A stretch of 64,000 bases of DNA from Erythrophleum ivorense. Its lineage: Eukaryota; Streptophyta; Magnoliopsida; Fabales; Fabaceae. The notes beneath the pieces are model-generated. The model did not search any database, was not told where the DNA came from, and worked only from the letters and a program-made list of their open reading frames with translations. The stretch lies in the NCBI GenBank assembly GCA_026724425.1, contig JAIUCV010000280.1, positions 682,001 through 746,000 on the forward strand. The letters run 5' to 3'. Made by a program: the position numbers and the translations under genes. Below, in pieces: positions 37,884-49,404 of this stretch (the first letter of the stretch is position 1; each line of letters opens with the position of its first letter).

Positions 37884-39829
37884 AGCTCGGGGTCGAGGCC
37901 GCTGGTAAAGATCTCTCCCTACACGTTCTCCGCCGTCGGCATCGCCATCACTATCGGCGTCTTCGTCCTTGGCGCTGCCTGGTATCCTTTGATTTCCATT
38001 TTTGAATTTCGTTTTTGTTCTTCTAGTTCGGAGTTATGATCACCTCGTATTAATGCGGTGGGCTCTTCCTTTTTTTTTTTTCCAAGGGGGATTTATATAA
38101 CTGCAAGTAGCTTGATCGTTGCTGCAATCAAGGCTCCCCGAATTACTTCTAAGAATCTTATTAGGTAATTAGCTTCTGTAGCCCTGTACAACTAAATTTT
38201 CATTTATGTCATTTGCTATTAGAAATTCTTGGTCTGCTTTTTTTACGATGTTATTTTTCTGGTTTTATTTAATTTTCCTTTTATGATAGTTGATAATATC
38301 CTTACTAAGAACGTCAACAATTGAATGGTTGATTGCCATCGCCCCGTGTCGAAATGCCTAAATCAGTATCATTTCCACATTGACCTGCTAGATATGTGGG
38401 ACTTTAGATAGCAAACGTTGTGTGGTAAAGGAAAGGGGAAGGGCAGAGTCAGAGCTATGTTATGACGTTAATTCAAATAACTCGTGTCCATTGCCGGACG
38501 TATATTTTTATTCTTTAGTAGGCTTGTCTTTTTCCAGCTAAAAGAAAGGTGCACTGAACTTTTAATTTATCTGTTTCTAAGCTGTACTTGCTTACGGCCG
38601 AGTCTTCATTTATTTGGTAATTGACAGTTTAATAATGGAAAAAATCTAGGGTTTATGAATTTGGTTTCTTATGTGATGTGATATTGATTAACATTATAAA
38701 CTATAAAGACATTAGTGTCTCTTATTTATTTTGGGGAGATTTCTGTCATATTGCTGATCAATGACCATTATGTCTGAAGTAATCAAACTCTTCTTTGAGA
38801 GTAATGAGGAGACAGTATTTGTTGAATTTATGCAGGATGCCTGGTGGGTGCATGTGGATGACAGTTGCCAGTTTAATTATTTAACCAGAAAAGGAAAAGG
38901 CTCTATAACAAAGCTCCTTCTAAATCTCTCTCACTCTTTTTTTTTTTTTTCAGATCAGGAAGCTTTGGGAAAGTTGGAGACCTCATGTTAATTTTGTTAC
39001 AGCCTCTCATGCTTTGTTAAGAAAAGGAGTTAAAACCTTACACACACACATTAACACTAGACTCTCTGCATGCCTGATTTTTTATTTTGTTACAGCCTCT
39101 CATGCTTTTTATATTTTTTATGTTTATCGGCATGTCAATTAGTTGATGTCAGCAGTAAGATATAGTGCGGTTATGGAGCTTCTTGAATTATTTACTTATT
39201 TTAATATAACTCTTTCAAATTGAGAAAGGGCATTATAAATTAGTGACCAAAAGTTCCAGAGGGAATATCGATAAATTATTAGCCCAGATTAATGCAAAAT
39301 GGAGCAATATTCCTTTACGCAAGGTTTGAATGCTTGTTGGTTCTGTGAGGTGGAGATTATGTCCTTGTCAAAGTCTGTATGTATGTTTGTTTTTCTTATT
39401 CTTATTCTTTTTTGTTCATTTTTGCTTCTGAGGAATTGTGTTTTTGTATATTGTATAATGATCACATTATGATTGTCCATTTTTAGTCAAATTTGAGATG
39501 GTAAATTGAGGCTGTTATATATGGTGTTATTGTGGCAATTATTCTACAAACAAAATTAGAGAGCGTCCCGCCATCAAGCGTCTATGCACCTGAGTCTCTT
39601 AGAGCAGGATATGCAATCTTTGCCTCTGGAATTATTGTGGGTTTTGCAAATCTTGTTTGTGGGTATGTATTCTATTTGGTCCATTTCTCGTGTCTCCTAA
39701 TGAAATTCTTTTGATAACCTCTTCCATACTTGAGGTTTTTTATTTACTTATTTATTTTTTGAATATCAGATTGTGCGTACGGGTAATCGGAAGCAATCGT
39801 GCGTTGTCCGATGCTCAAAACTCCTCTAG

Positions 39830-40990
39830 GTTTTTTGACCTGCCTGCTATTTAAATGAAAATATTTGATAAAGATGCTCAGCTACCAAAATCATTTTTTA
39901 TATACTTAAAATTATTATTTTTTAAATATTATAAGTGTTGTGGCAAAACTTTTACCACGACTTACAAATTTTTTTTTTAAATATATTTGATTTGGGTGAT
40001 AGCATTTGCCATGACTCATTTTTTTAAAATTTTTCAAATATGGGTCATGGCCTCTAAAAAGCCAGGACCCATATATAATTTTTTTAATTATCTAATTATT
40101 TAATATATATTAAAATAGCTAAATAATATATATTATATATAAATATATATAAATAAATATAGTGAAAAAAGAATATTGTAAAAGATATATAAAATTAAAA
40201 TTTTAGTATAAGAGAAAAGGTAAAATAGATAAATTAAAATATAATTTTAGTATAAAGACATTAGACATATGCCCCGTCATCATATTATATGTTAGCACTA
40301 GTCTATGGAGATACTCAAAATCTATATCCTTTTTCCTTTACATTATTTGCTGACTTTGCATATGCTAGTTCTTTTTCTTTTGTATCACTTGCTAACTTTG
40401 TGTAATATTAATAATGAATTGTCTAATAACAATAATAATGAAAATAATGATAAAAAAGAAGATGATAATAAAGAAAAAGATGAGCCAATGCAACGCCATT
40501 CATAGCAATTAAAAAGAAAATATTGGTGCAGGATAGAAAACCATATTAGCTAAAATGATAAATTTATTTTTTATTTTTATATTTATACTTTTTCATTTAT
40601 TTCTTTATAATTATAAATGTTCTCACAAATTTATTTTTTTATTTTTAAAATATTCTAATTGTCTATATACATATCAATAAAATTTTGTTAATTTTTTTTA
40701 AAAGTGAATATTACACAATAATATTATAATATTTTTTATTTCAAATTATAAAAATTAATTAAAAATTTAAAATTAATTAAATAATTAAATAAGAGGCCAC
40801 GACCCATATTAAAAAAGTTGAATGATTTGGGTCACGGCATCAACAATTTTTGTTTATGGGTTGTGGTAGAGATTCTGTCATGACCTTTATAATATTTAAA
40901 TAATAATAATTTTAAGTATTTGAGAAAATAATTTTAGTAGCCGAACATCTTTGCTAAATGTTTTAATTTAAACAAGTAAAAAAGGTCTCA
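39830..40990. mobile_element. 1.15-kb TIR element inside V-ATPase pseudogene exon 4
   Basis: Long terminal inverted repeats: the left arm GATAAAGATGCTCAGCTACC and, on the other strand, the right arm GCAAAGATGTTCGGCTACTA continue in both directions. Inner inverted repeats with GGGTCATGGCC / GGCCACGACCC bring the arms to about 200 bp or more. It splits DAQNSS from KILVIEIFGS. It has no transposase-like frame, so it is non-autonomous. The exact ends and duplication are uncertain (ATTTAAA occurs at 39849-39855 and 40966-40972, but the inverted repeats run slightly beyond). Confidence 0.75.
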
Positions 40991-41035
40991 CTTTTTGGTA
41001 AAGATTCTTGTAATTGAGATCTTTGGTAGTACACT

Positions 41036-41232
41036 TATGTTTGATTGGAGGATATAATGATAAAGATAATGTAAAAAGTGAGTAGGTGGAAGTATGTGAA
41101 ATGAAAAATAACTATTTTATCTTTATTTTAAAAAAATAATTTGATAAATAAAATAATAAATATAAAGACATAATAAATATTATATAAATTATGTAAAGGG
41201 AATATGTTCGTGATGCTGCGAACCAAATGGAG
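41036..41232. mobile_element. Second, short insertion in V-ATPase pseudogene exon 4
   Basis: About 190 bp of AT-rich DNA interrupts the coding match between IFGST and SLGLSGG. Its ends TGTTTGATTGGAGG and CGAACCAAATGGAG resemble inverted repeats, so a small MITE is likely. Borders are approximate. Confidence 0.5.
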
Positions 41233-41297
41233 CCTTGGACTATCTGGAGGTATTGTAGGAATTATCATGTCAGCTATTGTCTTTTATGTGTTGTAGA

Positions 41298-42259
41298 ATT
41301 GGTAGGAATGTAAAATTTTGCATAGAAGGAACCCCAAAGAAAGGGGAAAATCTTCGGTGCCTCCATTACTACTGTAGGCTGTATCATTTACTAAAGGGCT
41401 GTTGTAGGGCATCTTCAAAGTGAAATCATTTATCAATAAAAACGTGAATTTATTTGGAATTGTAAATAAAGAATATGAGCAGGTCTGCTGAAATCTAGGG
41501 TCTCTCGAGTTCAATATGTTCATGAAAATTCAGGTCTACCTAAAAGCAATAAGTTAAAGAACATTGTTGATTCTAATATGTATTTATGCTTAAGAATACG
41601 GGCTAGCCTGGGTATGGCGCCCTCTTCACCATCTAACAGAAGCAATTAACTCACCGTTTGTTTTCAAAATAAAATAGAATCTAGAATAAATTTTCAAATG
41701 TAAATGCTACTAAAAATTTAAAAAGTCTTTTGGACAATACTTAATTTAGTTTGGCTATCCAGTGTTCCCAAAAATGGTTTCTTTAATCTTTCGTTGTGGA
41801 AAAGAAAAAAATGTAAATTCCATTGAAATGTTAAAGCTGCGAGCTTGTTAAAACTATTTCCAGATGACAGGATATTTATCTAGGAAAGGAATATAAACTT
41901 GATGGGGTCAAATTCCTACGGCCTACATAACGGCATATTTGGTAACGGAAGATAAAATTACAAGGAAAGTAAAAATTTGGTGAAATTTTAATTGCAATTT
42001 TAATTTTATAATAATTATTTAATATTATCTATTAATTATTATTTAATTATTAAAATTAAAAATATTATAGATATTTTTTATTTAAAAAATTATTTTTTTA
42101 TTTTTATACTTAAACTTTTTTATATATCACATAAGTCGTAAGGGATTGATAGAGAATTTTATGCAGTTGTATTTCTTTAAAATTTGCTGAAATCTTTTAC
42201 ATTTTCTTTATAACATAATTTTCTTTTTTTTAAGGGGAAAAATCTTGAGAGACTTTTAA
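41298..42259. other. AT-rich intergenic DNA
   Basis: Possibly the former 3' untranslated region of the V-ATPase pseudogene in the first 200 bp. Nothing else recognisable. Confidence 0.5.
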
Positions 42260-42800
42260 ACATTATTTTTAAAATTAAACCAATAATTAAATCGGTGAAA
42301 TCATTGGTTATGATTTATTAGTTCAACTATGGTCGAACGGGTGATAATTAAATTTTATATTTTTTATTTTATATATCATAAATTTAAGATAATAAATAAG
42401 TTTTAATAAATTTTAAAACATGTTATGACTAATATACATGAAAATAAATTAAACATAACATAATATTTAATTTTTAATTTATTTAAAATATATTTACATA
42501 ATTTTAATAAAAACTATATGAATTTTATTCTTGTTTCTTATCTATTATATTAAAACTTTGCTATACATTGAAGGTGGTTTAATGGATAAGATGTGGTTTG
42601 GCATATTAATGGTTTGGGGTTCAAACAAGAAGTTAAGCATTTTGCTTTGCTAAATGAAATAGAACTATAATAAATATTAAATAATGCACATATTAGATAT
42701 CCATTAGTTCAGTGGGAGAGGTGTTTACATGTTGGAGGAGAACGGAGGTTCGAATCAATTCAACCTAGTTCCATTTGTCTGGTCCAATTCTGATAACTAT
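42260..42800. mobile_element. Partial copy of the tRNA-like repeat family
   Basis: This matches the 698-bp insertion at 10996-11693 from its first bases (CATTATTTTTAAAATT) through the box A-like GGTTTAATGGATAAGATG and the box B-like GGGGTTCAAAC to its terminal TCTGATAACTAT, but with an internal deletion of about 150 bp. Confidence 0.75.
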
Positions 42801-42802
42801 AA

Positions 42803-45170
42803 TTTTAACAATTTTAGAGAATTTGGATTTGAGATGGACATCAATTGAAATATGTCACTACAATTCCTGTACTATGCTGAAATGATAGAGATGTGACATG
42901 AATTTCTAACAACAGATTGTTTTATATCTTAAATAAAGTTAAGTTGAAGAAAAGGCTTCAAAATTAAAATAGGAGACATAAAAGTTATGAAATTAATTAA
43001 CTATAACAAACGATTATGTATACAAAATAAATTTATAATGAAAATTAAAAAATATATATAATTTGAATAAAGAATTCATAAAAAGTTTTAAATTATAAAA
43101 AAATTATAAGTAAAATGAGTAAATAAAAAAATTATAAATTAAATTTTTTGTATTGGTGTTATCGATTTTCTTTTAAAACATTTTTTATGATACAATATAT
43201 TTATCCCTTTCTTAATATTTTATGTTTTGTTATGGGTTTTTCACATCAGCTTAATGGGAGAGGTGCTTACATGTTGGAGGAGGACGAAGGATCGAATCGC
43301 AGCATGCACAATTTTGCTCAATATTATAAGAGAGTTGCAGGCTGATTCAATAGCAAATTTAGAGCCGTTTTTCATCCAAAATTGCCTAATTCAACTTATT
43401 TCTTAACCAAGTTTGACCAGTTTTAAGCTACATCGGATTTGAGTTACTCTTGGAGTGGCCAGTTCAATTAGAAAACCAATGAACCAATCATTTGTTTAGT
43501 CCAGTTCTAATAACTATGCTTTTAACAATTTTAGAGGATTTGGATCCAAGATGAATATCAATTGAAATATGTCACTACAGTTCCTGTACTATGATGAAAT
43601 GATAGAGATGTGACATAAATTTCTAACAACAGGTTTTCTTATATCTTAAATAAAGTTAAGTTGAAGAAAAGACTTCAAAATTAAAATAGGACATAAAAGT
43701 AATGAAGTTGATTAACTGTAATGAAAGATTATGTATACAAAATAAATTTACAATGAAAATTATAAAAAAATTAATTACAATATAAAATTCATAAAAAGTT
43801 TTAAATTATAAAAAAATTATAAGTAAAATGAGTAAATAAAAAAAGTAAATAAAAAATTTGTAAATTAAATTTTGTGTGTTTGTGTCATTGAATTTCTTTT
43901 AAAACATTTTTAATGATACAACATATTTATCCCTTTCTTAATATTTATGTTTTGTGTTATGGGTTTTTCACATCAGCTCAGTGGTAGAGGTGCTTACACG
44001 TTGGAAGAGGATGGAGGTTCGAATCATAACATAAACAATTTTGCTAAATATTATGAGAGAGTTACAGACCGATTCAACAACAAATTTAAAGTGATTTTTT
44101 ATCAAAAATCATCCAATTTAACTCATTTTTTGACTATGTTTGACCGATTATGAGCCACATCAGATTTGACCCATTTCCGAAACGACCGGTTCAACTGGAA
44201 AACCAATGAACTTGTCATCCATCCAGTTCGATTCTAATGACTATGCTTTTAACAATTTTAAAAGATCTAGGTCCAAGATGGACATCAATTGAAATATGTC
44301 ACTACAACCCCTGTACTATAATGAAATAATAGAGATGTGACATGAATTTCTAACAACAAGTTTTCTTATATCTTAAATAAAGTTAAGTTGAAGAAAAGAC
44401 TTCAAAATTAAAATAGAAGATATAAAAGTAATGAAGTTGATTAATTGCAACGAGAGATTGTGTATACAAAATGATTTTATAATGAAAATTATAAAAAAAA
44501 TAATTACAATTTAAACACAGAATTCATAAAAAGTTTTAAATTATAAAAAAATTATAAGTAAAATGAGAAAATAAACAAAAATTTAAAAAATTATAAATTA
44601 AATTTTGTGTGTTAGTGTCATCGATTTTCTTTTAAAACATTTTTAATGATACAACATATTTATCCCTTTCTTAATATTTATATTTTATATTATGGGTTTT
44701 TTACATCAACTTAATGGAAGAGGTGCTTCCACGTTAGAGGAGGACAAAGGTTCAAATCGTAGCAAGCACAATTTTGCTAAATACCATGGGAGAATTGCAA
44801 ATTGGTTCAACAGCGAATTTAGAGTTGTTTTTTATCCAAAATTGCCTGGTTCAACCTGTTTTTTGACAAAGCTTGATTGGTTTTGAGCCACATCAAACTT
44901 GAGACATTTCTAAGTCACTTAGTTCTACTAAAAAACCAATGAACTAGCTATTTATCCAGTCCAATTCTGATAACTATGCTTTTAACAATTTTAAAGGATA
45001 TGGATCTGAGATGGATATCAGTTAAAATATGTCACTATAGTCCTTATACTATGATGAAATGATAGAGATGTGACATGAATTTCTAACAACAGGTTTTCTT
45101 ATATCTTTAATAAAGTTAAGTTGAAGAAAAAACTTCAAAATTAAAATACGAGGCATAAAAGTAATGAAGT
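42803..45170. repeat. Tandem array of about 725-bp units with tRNA-like motifs
   Basis: The landmark TTTTAACAATTTTA recurs at 42803, 43520, 44247 and 44980, giving periods of 717, 727 and 733 bp; the last unit is cut at about 45170. Each unit joins an AT-rich spacer of about 430 bp to about 290 bp that match the 3' half of the element at 10996-11693. Each such part carries AGCTCAGTGGTAGAGGTGCT (box A-like) and GGTTCGAATC (box B-like), best preserved at 43974-44018. The units look about 85-90% alike by eye. Confidence 0.85.
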
Positions 45171-48100
45171 GTTTGATATTTTTAAAAACAAAAAAATAAA
45201 AAACTTGTTTGATAATGTGTTTTTAATGAAGTGTTTTATAAAACAAAAAAATAAAATTTTGTTTTCGAAAACAAAAAAATCAAAACATTTTTTTAGTATT
45301 TTGTAATTTTTGTTCTACAGAATCAGAAAAAAAATAATTACTTTTTAAAATAATGATTCAAACAAATTTTTTAATTTTTTAATTTTTAAAATTTATTTTA
45401 AAAAATATCTATTTTAAAAATATTAAAATAAAAATAAAATCAAACAGGCCCTTGTTTGCCTGACATTTGGCTGTTCTATTACCTTGCCGTGGCGATTGAC
45501 AACTCAACTGGGTATCTCGACTAGCGTCCTTAACTCATATATTTCAGACGGTCACAGAGCTCTTTCTGAAAATATATAAATTTAGTTTGATGCAGAGAAA
45601 GAGGGGAATCATGTAGATTTCAATAAACGAGTCAAACAATAACTACAGATCTTCGCACTACGGTCATCTGTACAACGGTTTTGTGTTGAGGATGGATGTA
45701 ACATAGGCAACTCAATCTCATGGATTCACAAATTTAAACAGATATCTAATTGATGAATTTGAAGGAAAGCAATTTATTATCAATGAGTTTAAATCTCAAA
45801 ATTATTTTAGGGGATTTAAACATTTTATCTTTTTTATACTAAGACAAAAATACTAAAACATTTTATCTTTTCAAAATTATAAATAAATTTTACTATTCTT
45901 GCTACTTAATTTTGTATTTATTATCATTATGTTCCAACATTCTTACCTTATTTGTTTTTACTTGCTATAATACAAATTTGTTATCACTTAGATCTCTTAT
46001 ACTTACAAGTAATTTTTTATTATTATCAAGGTTTATGTTTGATACCACTTTGATTTATCAATTTATTATTACATACATTCACTATAAGATAAGGTAAAAA
46101 TACTGAATTAAGCTGACAACAATATAAAAATAAATAATAAAAATAGTAAAAGTAGTTTGTAATTTTAGAGAAATTAAGTGATAACAAATTTATACATACA
46201 TTCACTATAAAATAAGGTAAAAATACTGAATTAAGGTGACAGAAAATATAAAAATAAATAATAAAAATAGTAAAAGTAATTTGTAATTTTAGAGAAATCA
46301 AGTGATAACAAATTTACATAATAAAAAAAAAATTTCTGTCCTACTATTAAAAAAATCTTTATCTTATGAATTTAAAATATAATTTTTTCAATAAATAATA
46401 CAAATATAACATAAAATCGAGTGCCTATGGGGCTATTTTTTTCTGCTTTCTTGCCCCAGAAAAGGGCAGGTTTGCATGTGGACCTCTGGTTGACGTGACA
46501 AACTACATGAGGACGGGTGGCCAGCCATGAAAGCAACTTTAGAGATCTGAGAAATTCTGGTGCATCCTGAAACGTCAACATACATTTCATATGTCCTCTT
46601 CTTCTTTACGTAGCGTAGAAGAAGTTGATTCCCTTTGAATACCCTTTACATTACCATGTTCATATATGATATTATAATTATAATACAGTAGTGGTCCATC
46701 TTATATATGTTTTCATAATCACCAGCAGAACGTAGCACCCCAGCAATGCCAAGTACCACAAGCTTACCCATAGAGCATATGAACAATAAATTATTATGAT
46801 ACACTGCGTCAATTATATCATCCATCGTTATCTTCGTAATCAATATTTTCAATAGGTTTGGTGAACTAGTACAGCGAAGGTCGAATCTGATCTCTGAAAT
46901 AATTTGAAAGCTGTAAAGGTGGAAAGTAGAGAGAATCATGGGTGGTGGTGGAGTTCACGGTGCGAGATCACTGCGGGACCCATTACATTTGAAAAAAAAA
47001 CGGCAACAACATCAACAATAACGACAATACAAAATATATGAGGGCTCCTTCTTGCGTGCATGCGTCCCACCATCAATTTCGGACGAAAATGCAACAAATT
47101 TTAATAATATATGAAAAATGTTCTCTTTTCTGTTTTAATTTTTTTTTAATCGATGACTAGTTAGATTTCATTTTACAAATTGTGTGTCTGTGTAAGGGTA
47201 ATTTTCTTTCTTCCTTTCTAAAGAGGACAATTATTATTTGTAAATTATCATGCACTATCTGATTTTCACCTTTTTTTCTTTTGCTAACTTGATTATTAAT
47301 GCAATGCTGTCTCTGTATAATTTATTTTACAAATTAAACAAAGTACTTCATCTATAAACAACACCGTTTGAAATTTGATTTGTACCAGATTATTTGGTAC
47401 GAAGAAAGTTAATTATAGAAATAAAAAAATAATTTTAATGTTTTTGTTTTTAATAATTAATAAAAATATTAATTAATAATTAAATAATAATTATAAAAAT
47501 AAACTAAATATTGCGCAAAATTCTTTCTTTACTTTTACCTTTTCTTGAACCTGCCACACGGGCCTAGGAAGTCTCAACTTTAAATTCAAATCATAATCAC
47601 ATCTAACTCCTATTATTAGAAGCTTTATCACTTTTCAGCTGAAAATAAAAGAGAATAGCAATAAATCCAGCAAATTATCTGCAATATAGATTATTGAAAG
47701 TAGGAAACACAGATTTTATTCTGAAATTATTGTTGCGTGAAAGTAATTTCCTTTTTCATTGGCAAAAACTATTTTTCACTCTTGTTAAATGTTATTAGGC
47801 TAGTCCCTTAACTTGCCAAAATAAAGTATGGTAAGCATATTATTTAAATAAGTATGAGGAAATGTATTTTTTGTTATTAAAAAAATAAATGTTTTAATTA
47901 TTTGATTCTTAAATTTTACTTTTATATGATTAGTATTTAAAAATTTTTAATTCACCATTTATTAGTCGCCTAATTAGTTAAAAATTTAAAAAATATATAC
48001 ATGCCTTAAAATTAACAAGTTGAGAATTAAAAAATATTTAAAGACTGAATTTATAAGAGTAAAATTCTGAGAGCATTTTTTTAAACCAAAAAATACATTC

Positions 48101-48700
48101 TTTTGTAACTATAATTTATGGAATAAAAGAACTCAGTCAAAGGGACCAATATTTAATGCCCATATAAAAGTCATGAATTTTATTTTTGGAGAAATTATAG
48201 TTTAGATCAGATATTTATATTAAAAAAACTTTAAATTTTAAAATTTTTAATAAACTCTAAAGTTAAAAATGTAAATGTCGACAAAAAATTTTTAAACAAA
48301 ATAAAAATGCTAGAATTTAGAAATTTAAATTAAAAATTTTAATTCTAAATTTGTTTTTTTAGTATAACTAGTGAGCCATCAAGATGCCCCATTGTTAAAA
48401 AAAAATTAGGGAGAATTATAATAAAAGACTAAAAAGTAAAAAGAATTATCTTTAAAAATTTATTATCATTTATTTTAAGATGATTATCATTGAATTTAAC
48501 AACATTCAGTTGAACTTAATAGTAAAAATCTTTAAAAATAAATTTTTTTATTTTTTAATCGTTAAACATAATTTTTTTAAAAAAATATTAACAAAAAAAA
48601 GCAGTTACATCAACTATAAACAGTAGCTCAAAATTTTACTTTTATTTATATATATATTGATATTAATTTCAAATTTTAAAAACTTTCCTTGTAAACATAT
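45171..48700. other. AT-rich intergenic DNA with short repeats
   Basis: 45171-45455 is A/T-rich, has GTTTGAT and ATCAAAC near its ends, and may be a fold-back remnant. A 123-bp tandem duplication lies at 46071-46313. No coding region is supported. Confidence 0.5.
46071..46313. repeat. 123-bp tandem duplication
   Basis: The segment starting ACATACATTCACTATAA at 46071 is repeated from 46194 with few changes (for example AAGCTGACAACAA against AAGGTGACAGAAA). Confidence 0.9.
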
Positions 48701-49404
48701 TTAATATATAATTTGCCCTTCATTTTATCCGTTTCCTCACATCTAGTGCCGTCTTTATTATTTGCATTTTGGAAGAACCACACCGTCCTCGGGTCTCGCA
48801 CCTTTTCTTTGTTCCCTCCGTTGTTTTCTGAGGCCAGAGCAAGGCGACCCTCTCTGAGATTCACCATCTTGAGGTCAGTTTCTTCGTTCCTCTCTGTTTC
48901 AAAATCGATTTTCCCCAGTATGGTGTTTTGCAATGCTTCCTTATTGTCTCTTATTTGGTACATATCTTGGCCATTCTATAAAAAACCTTGAGTTAGATTC
49001 CATTTTTTCTATGATGAAAAAGAAGCAAAATGCTTTCTTTTCTAGACTTATAGTCGTCCCCATTTCTCTATATTGGTAATTGTCATCCATGTTTGCAGGG
49101 TTGCTTTGATTTCGGCTGGCATTTCTGATTTGCCTTTGTCAAAGTAGTTATCCTGAGTTCTCATCGGGATTTATCAAACTCACTTTGTACACCATTTCAT
49201 TTGTCACGCCCTGAAGGTCCCAAACAAGTAAAGTTTTTCTGGGAAAAATCCTCTCTTAACCCAGTTCATTTTAGCATTTGACGGAAACGGGTTCATACCT
49301 GTTTCTCTTCATTGTAAAATTGATATAGGCCGGAAATTTTAGTCCCTGTCACATTTGATTCGTTCCATTCCGACCTATTTGTTAGAAACCGTCTATCTCA
49401 CAAA
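48701..49404 (+). promoter_or_regulatory. Putative promoter and leader of KCS with a 5' UTR intron
   Basis: A TATA-like stretch (AATATATAATT, about 48701-48711) precedes pyrimidine-rich, GC-balanced DNA. A plausible leader intron runs from 48874 (GAG|GTCAGT) to 49098 (TTTGCAG|GG), placing the coding start in the second exon. This is inference from splice consensus and composition; no transcript evidence is available here. Confidence 0.35.

Larger units (their letters stand above)
37884..41297 (+). pseudogene. V-ATPase c''-type proteolipid pseudogene (VHA-c''-like)
   Basis: Pieces of the 16-23 kDa proteolipid of the vacuolar proton pump membrane sector occur in order: ISPYTFSAVGIAITIGVFVL (exon to 37981), GIYITASSLIVAAIKAPRIT (38087-38164), YGVIVAIILQTKLESV to FANLVCG (about 39508-39662), GSNRALSDAQNSS (39770-39830), KILVIEIFGS (41001-41030) and SLGLSGGIVGIIMSA (41235-41279). 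Introns remain, so it arose by DNA duplication and not retroposition. Breaks: the first exon has TGA at 37866 and no in-frame ATG; the segment that should read SVIFCEAVAIYG has stops and lost one Ala codon; the fourth exon is split by two insertions; the usual C-terminal end is replaced. The coding pieces remain well conserved, so decay may be recent. An unusual spliced gene cannot be wholly excluded. Confidence 0.8.

Noticed and set aside
43974..44018. Functional tRNA gene inside the array
   Set aside because: Box A and B-like motifs are present, but there are no pairing acceptor arms or a proper anticodon stem; only tRNA-like.
42803..45170. CRISPR-like or satellite interpretation of the regular array
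   Set aside because: Units are about 725 bp, diverged, and contain transposon sequence. CRISPR arrays do not occur in plant nuclei, and the copy number is too low for a classical satellite.
46938..47021. Short plus-strand frame starting MGGGGVHGARS
   Set aside because: Its start recalls small respiratory-complex subunits, but it ends after 27 residues in a Lys/Gln run with no continuation or clear donor.
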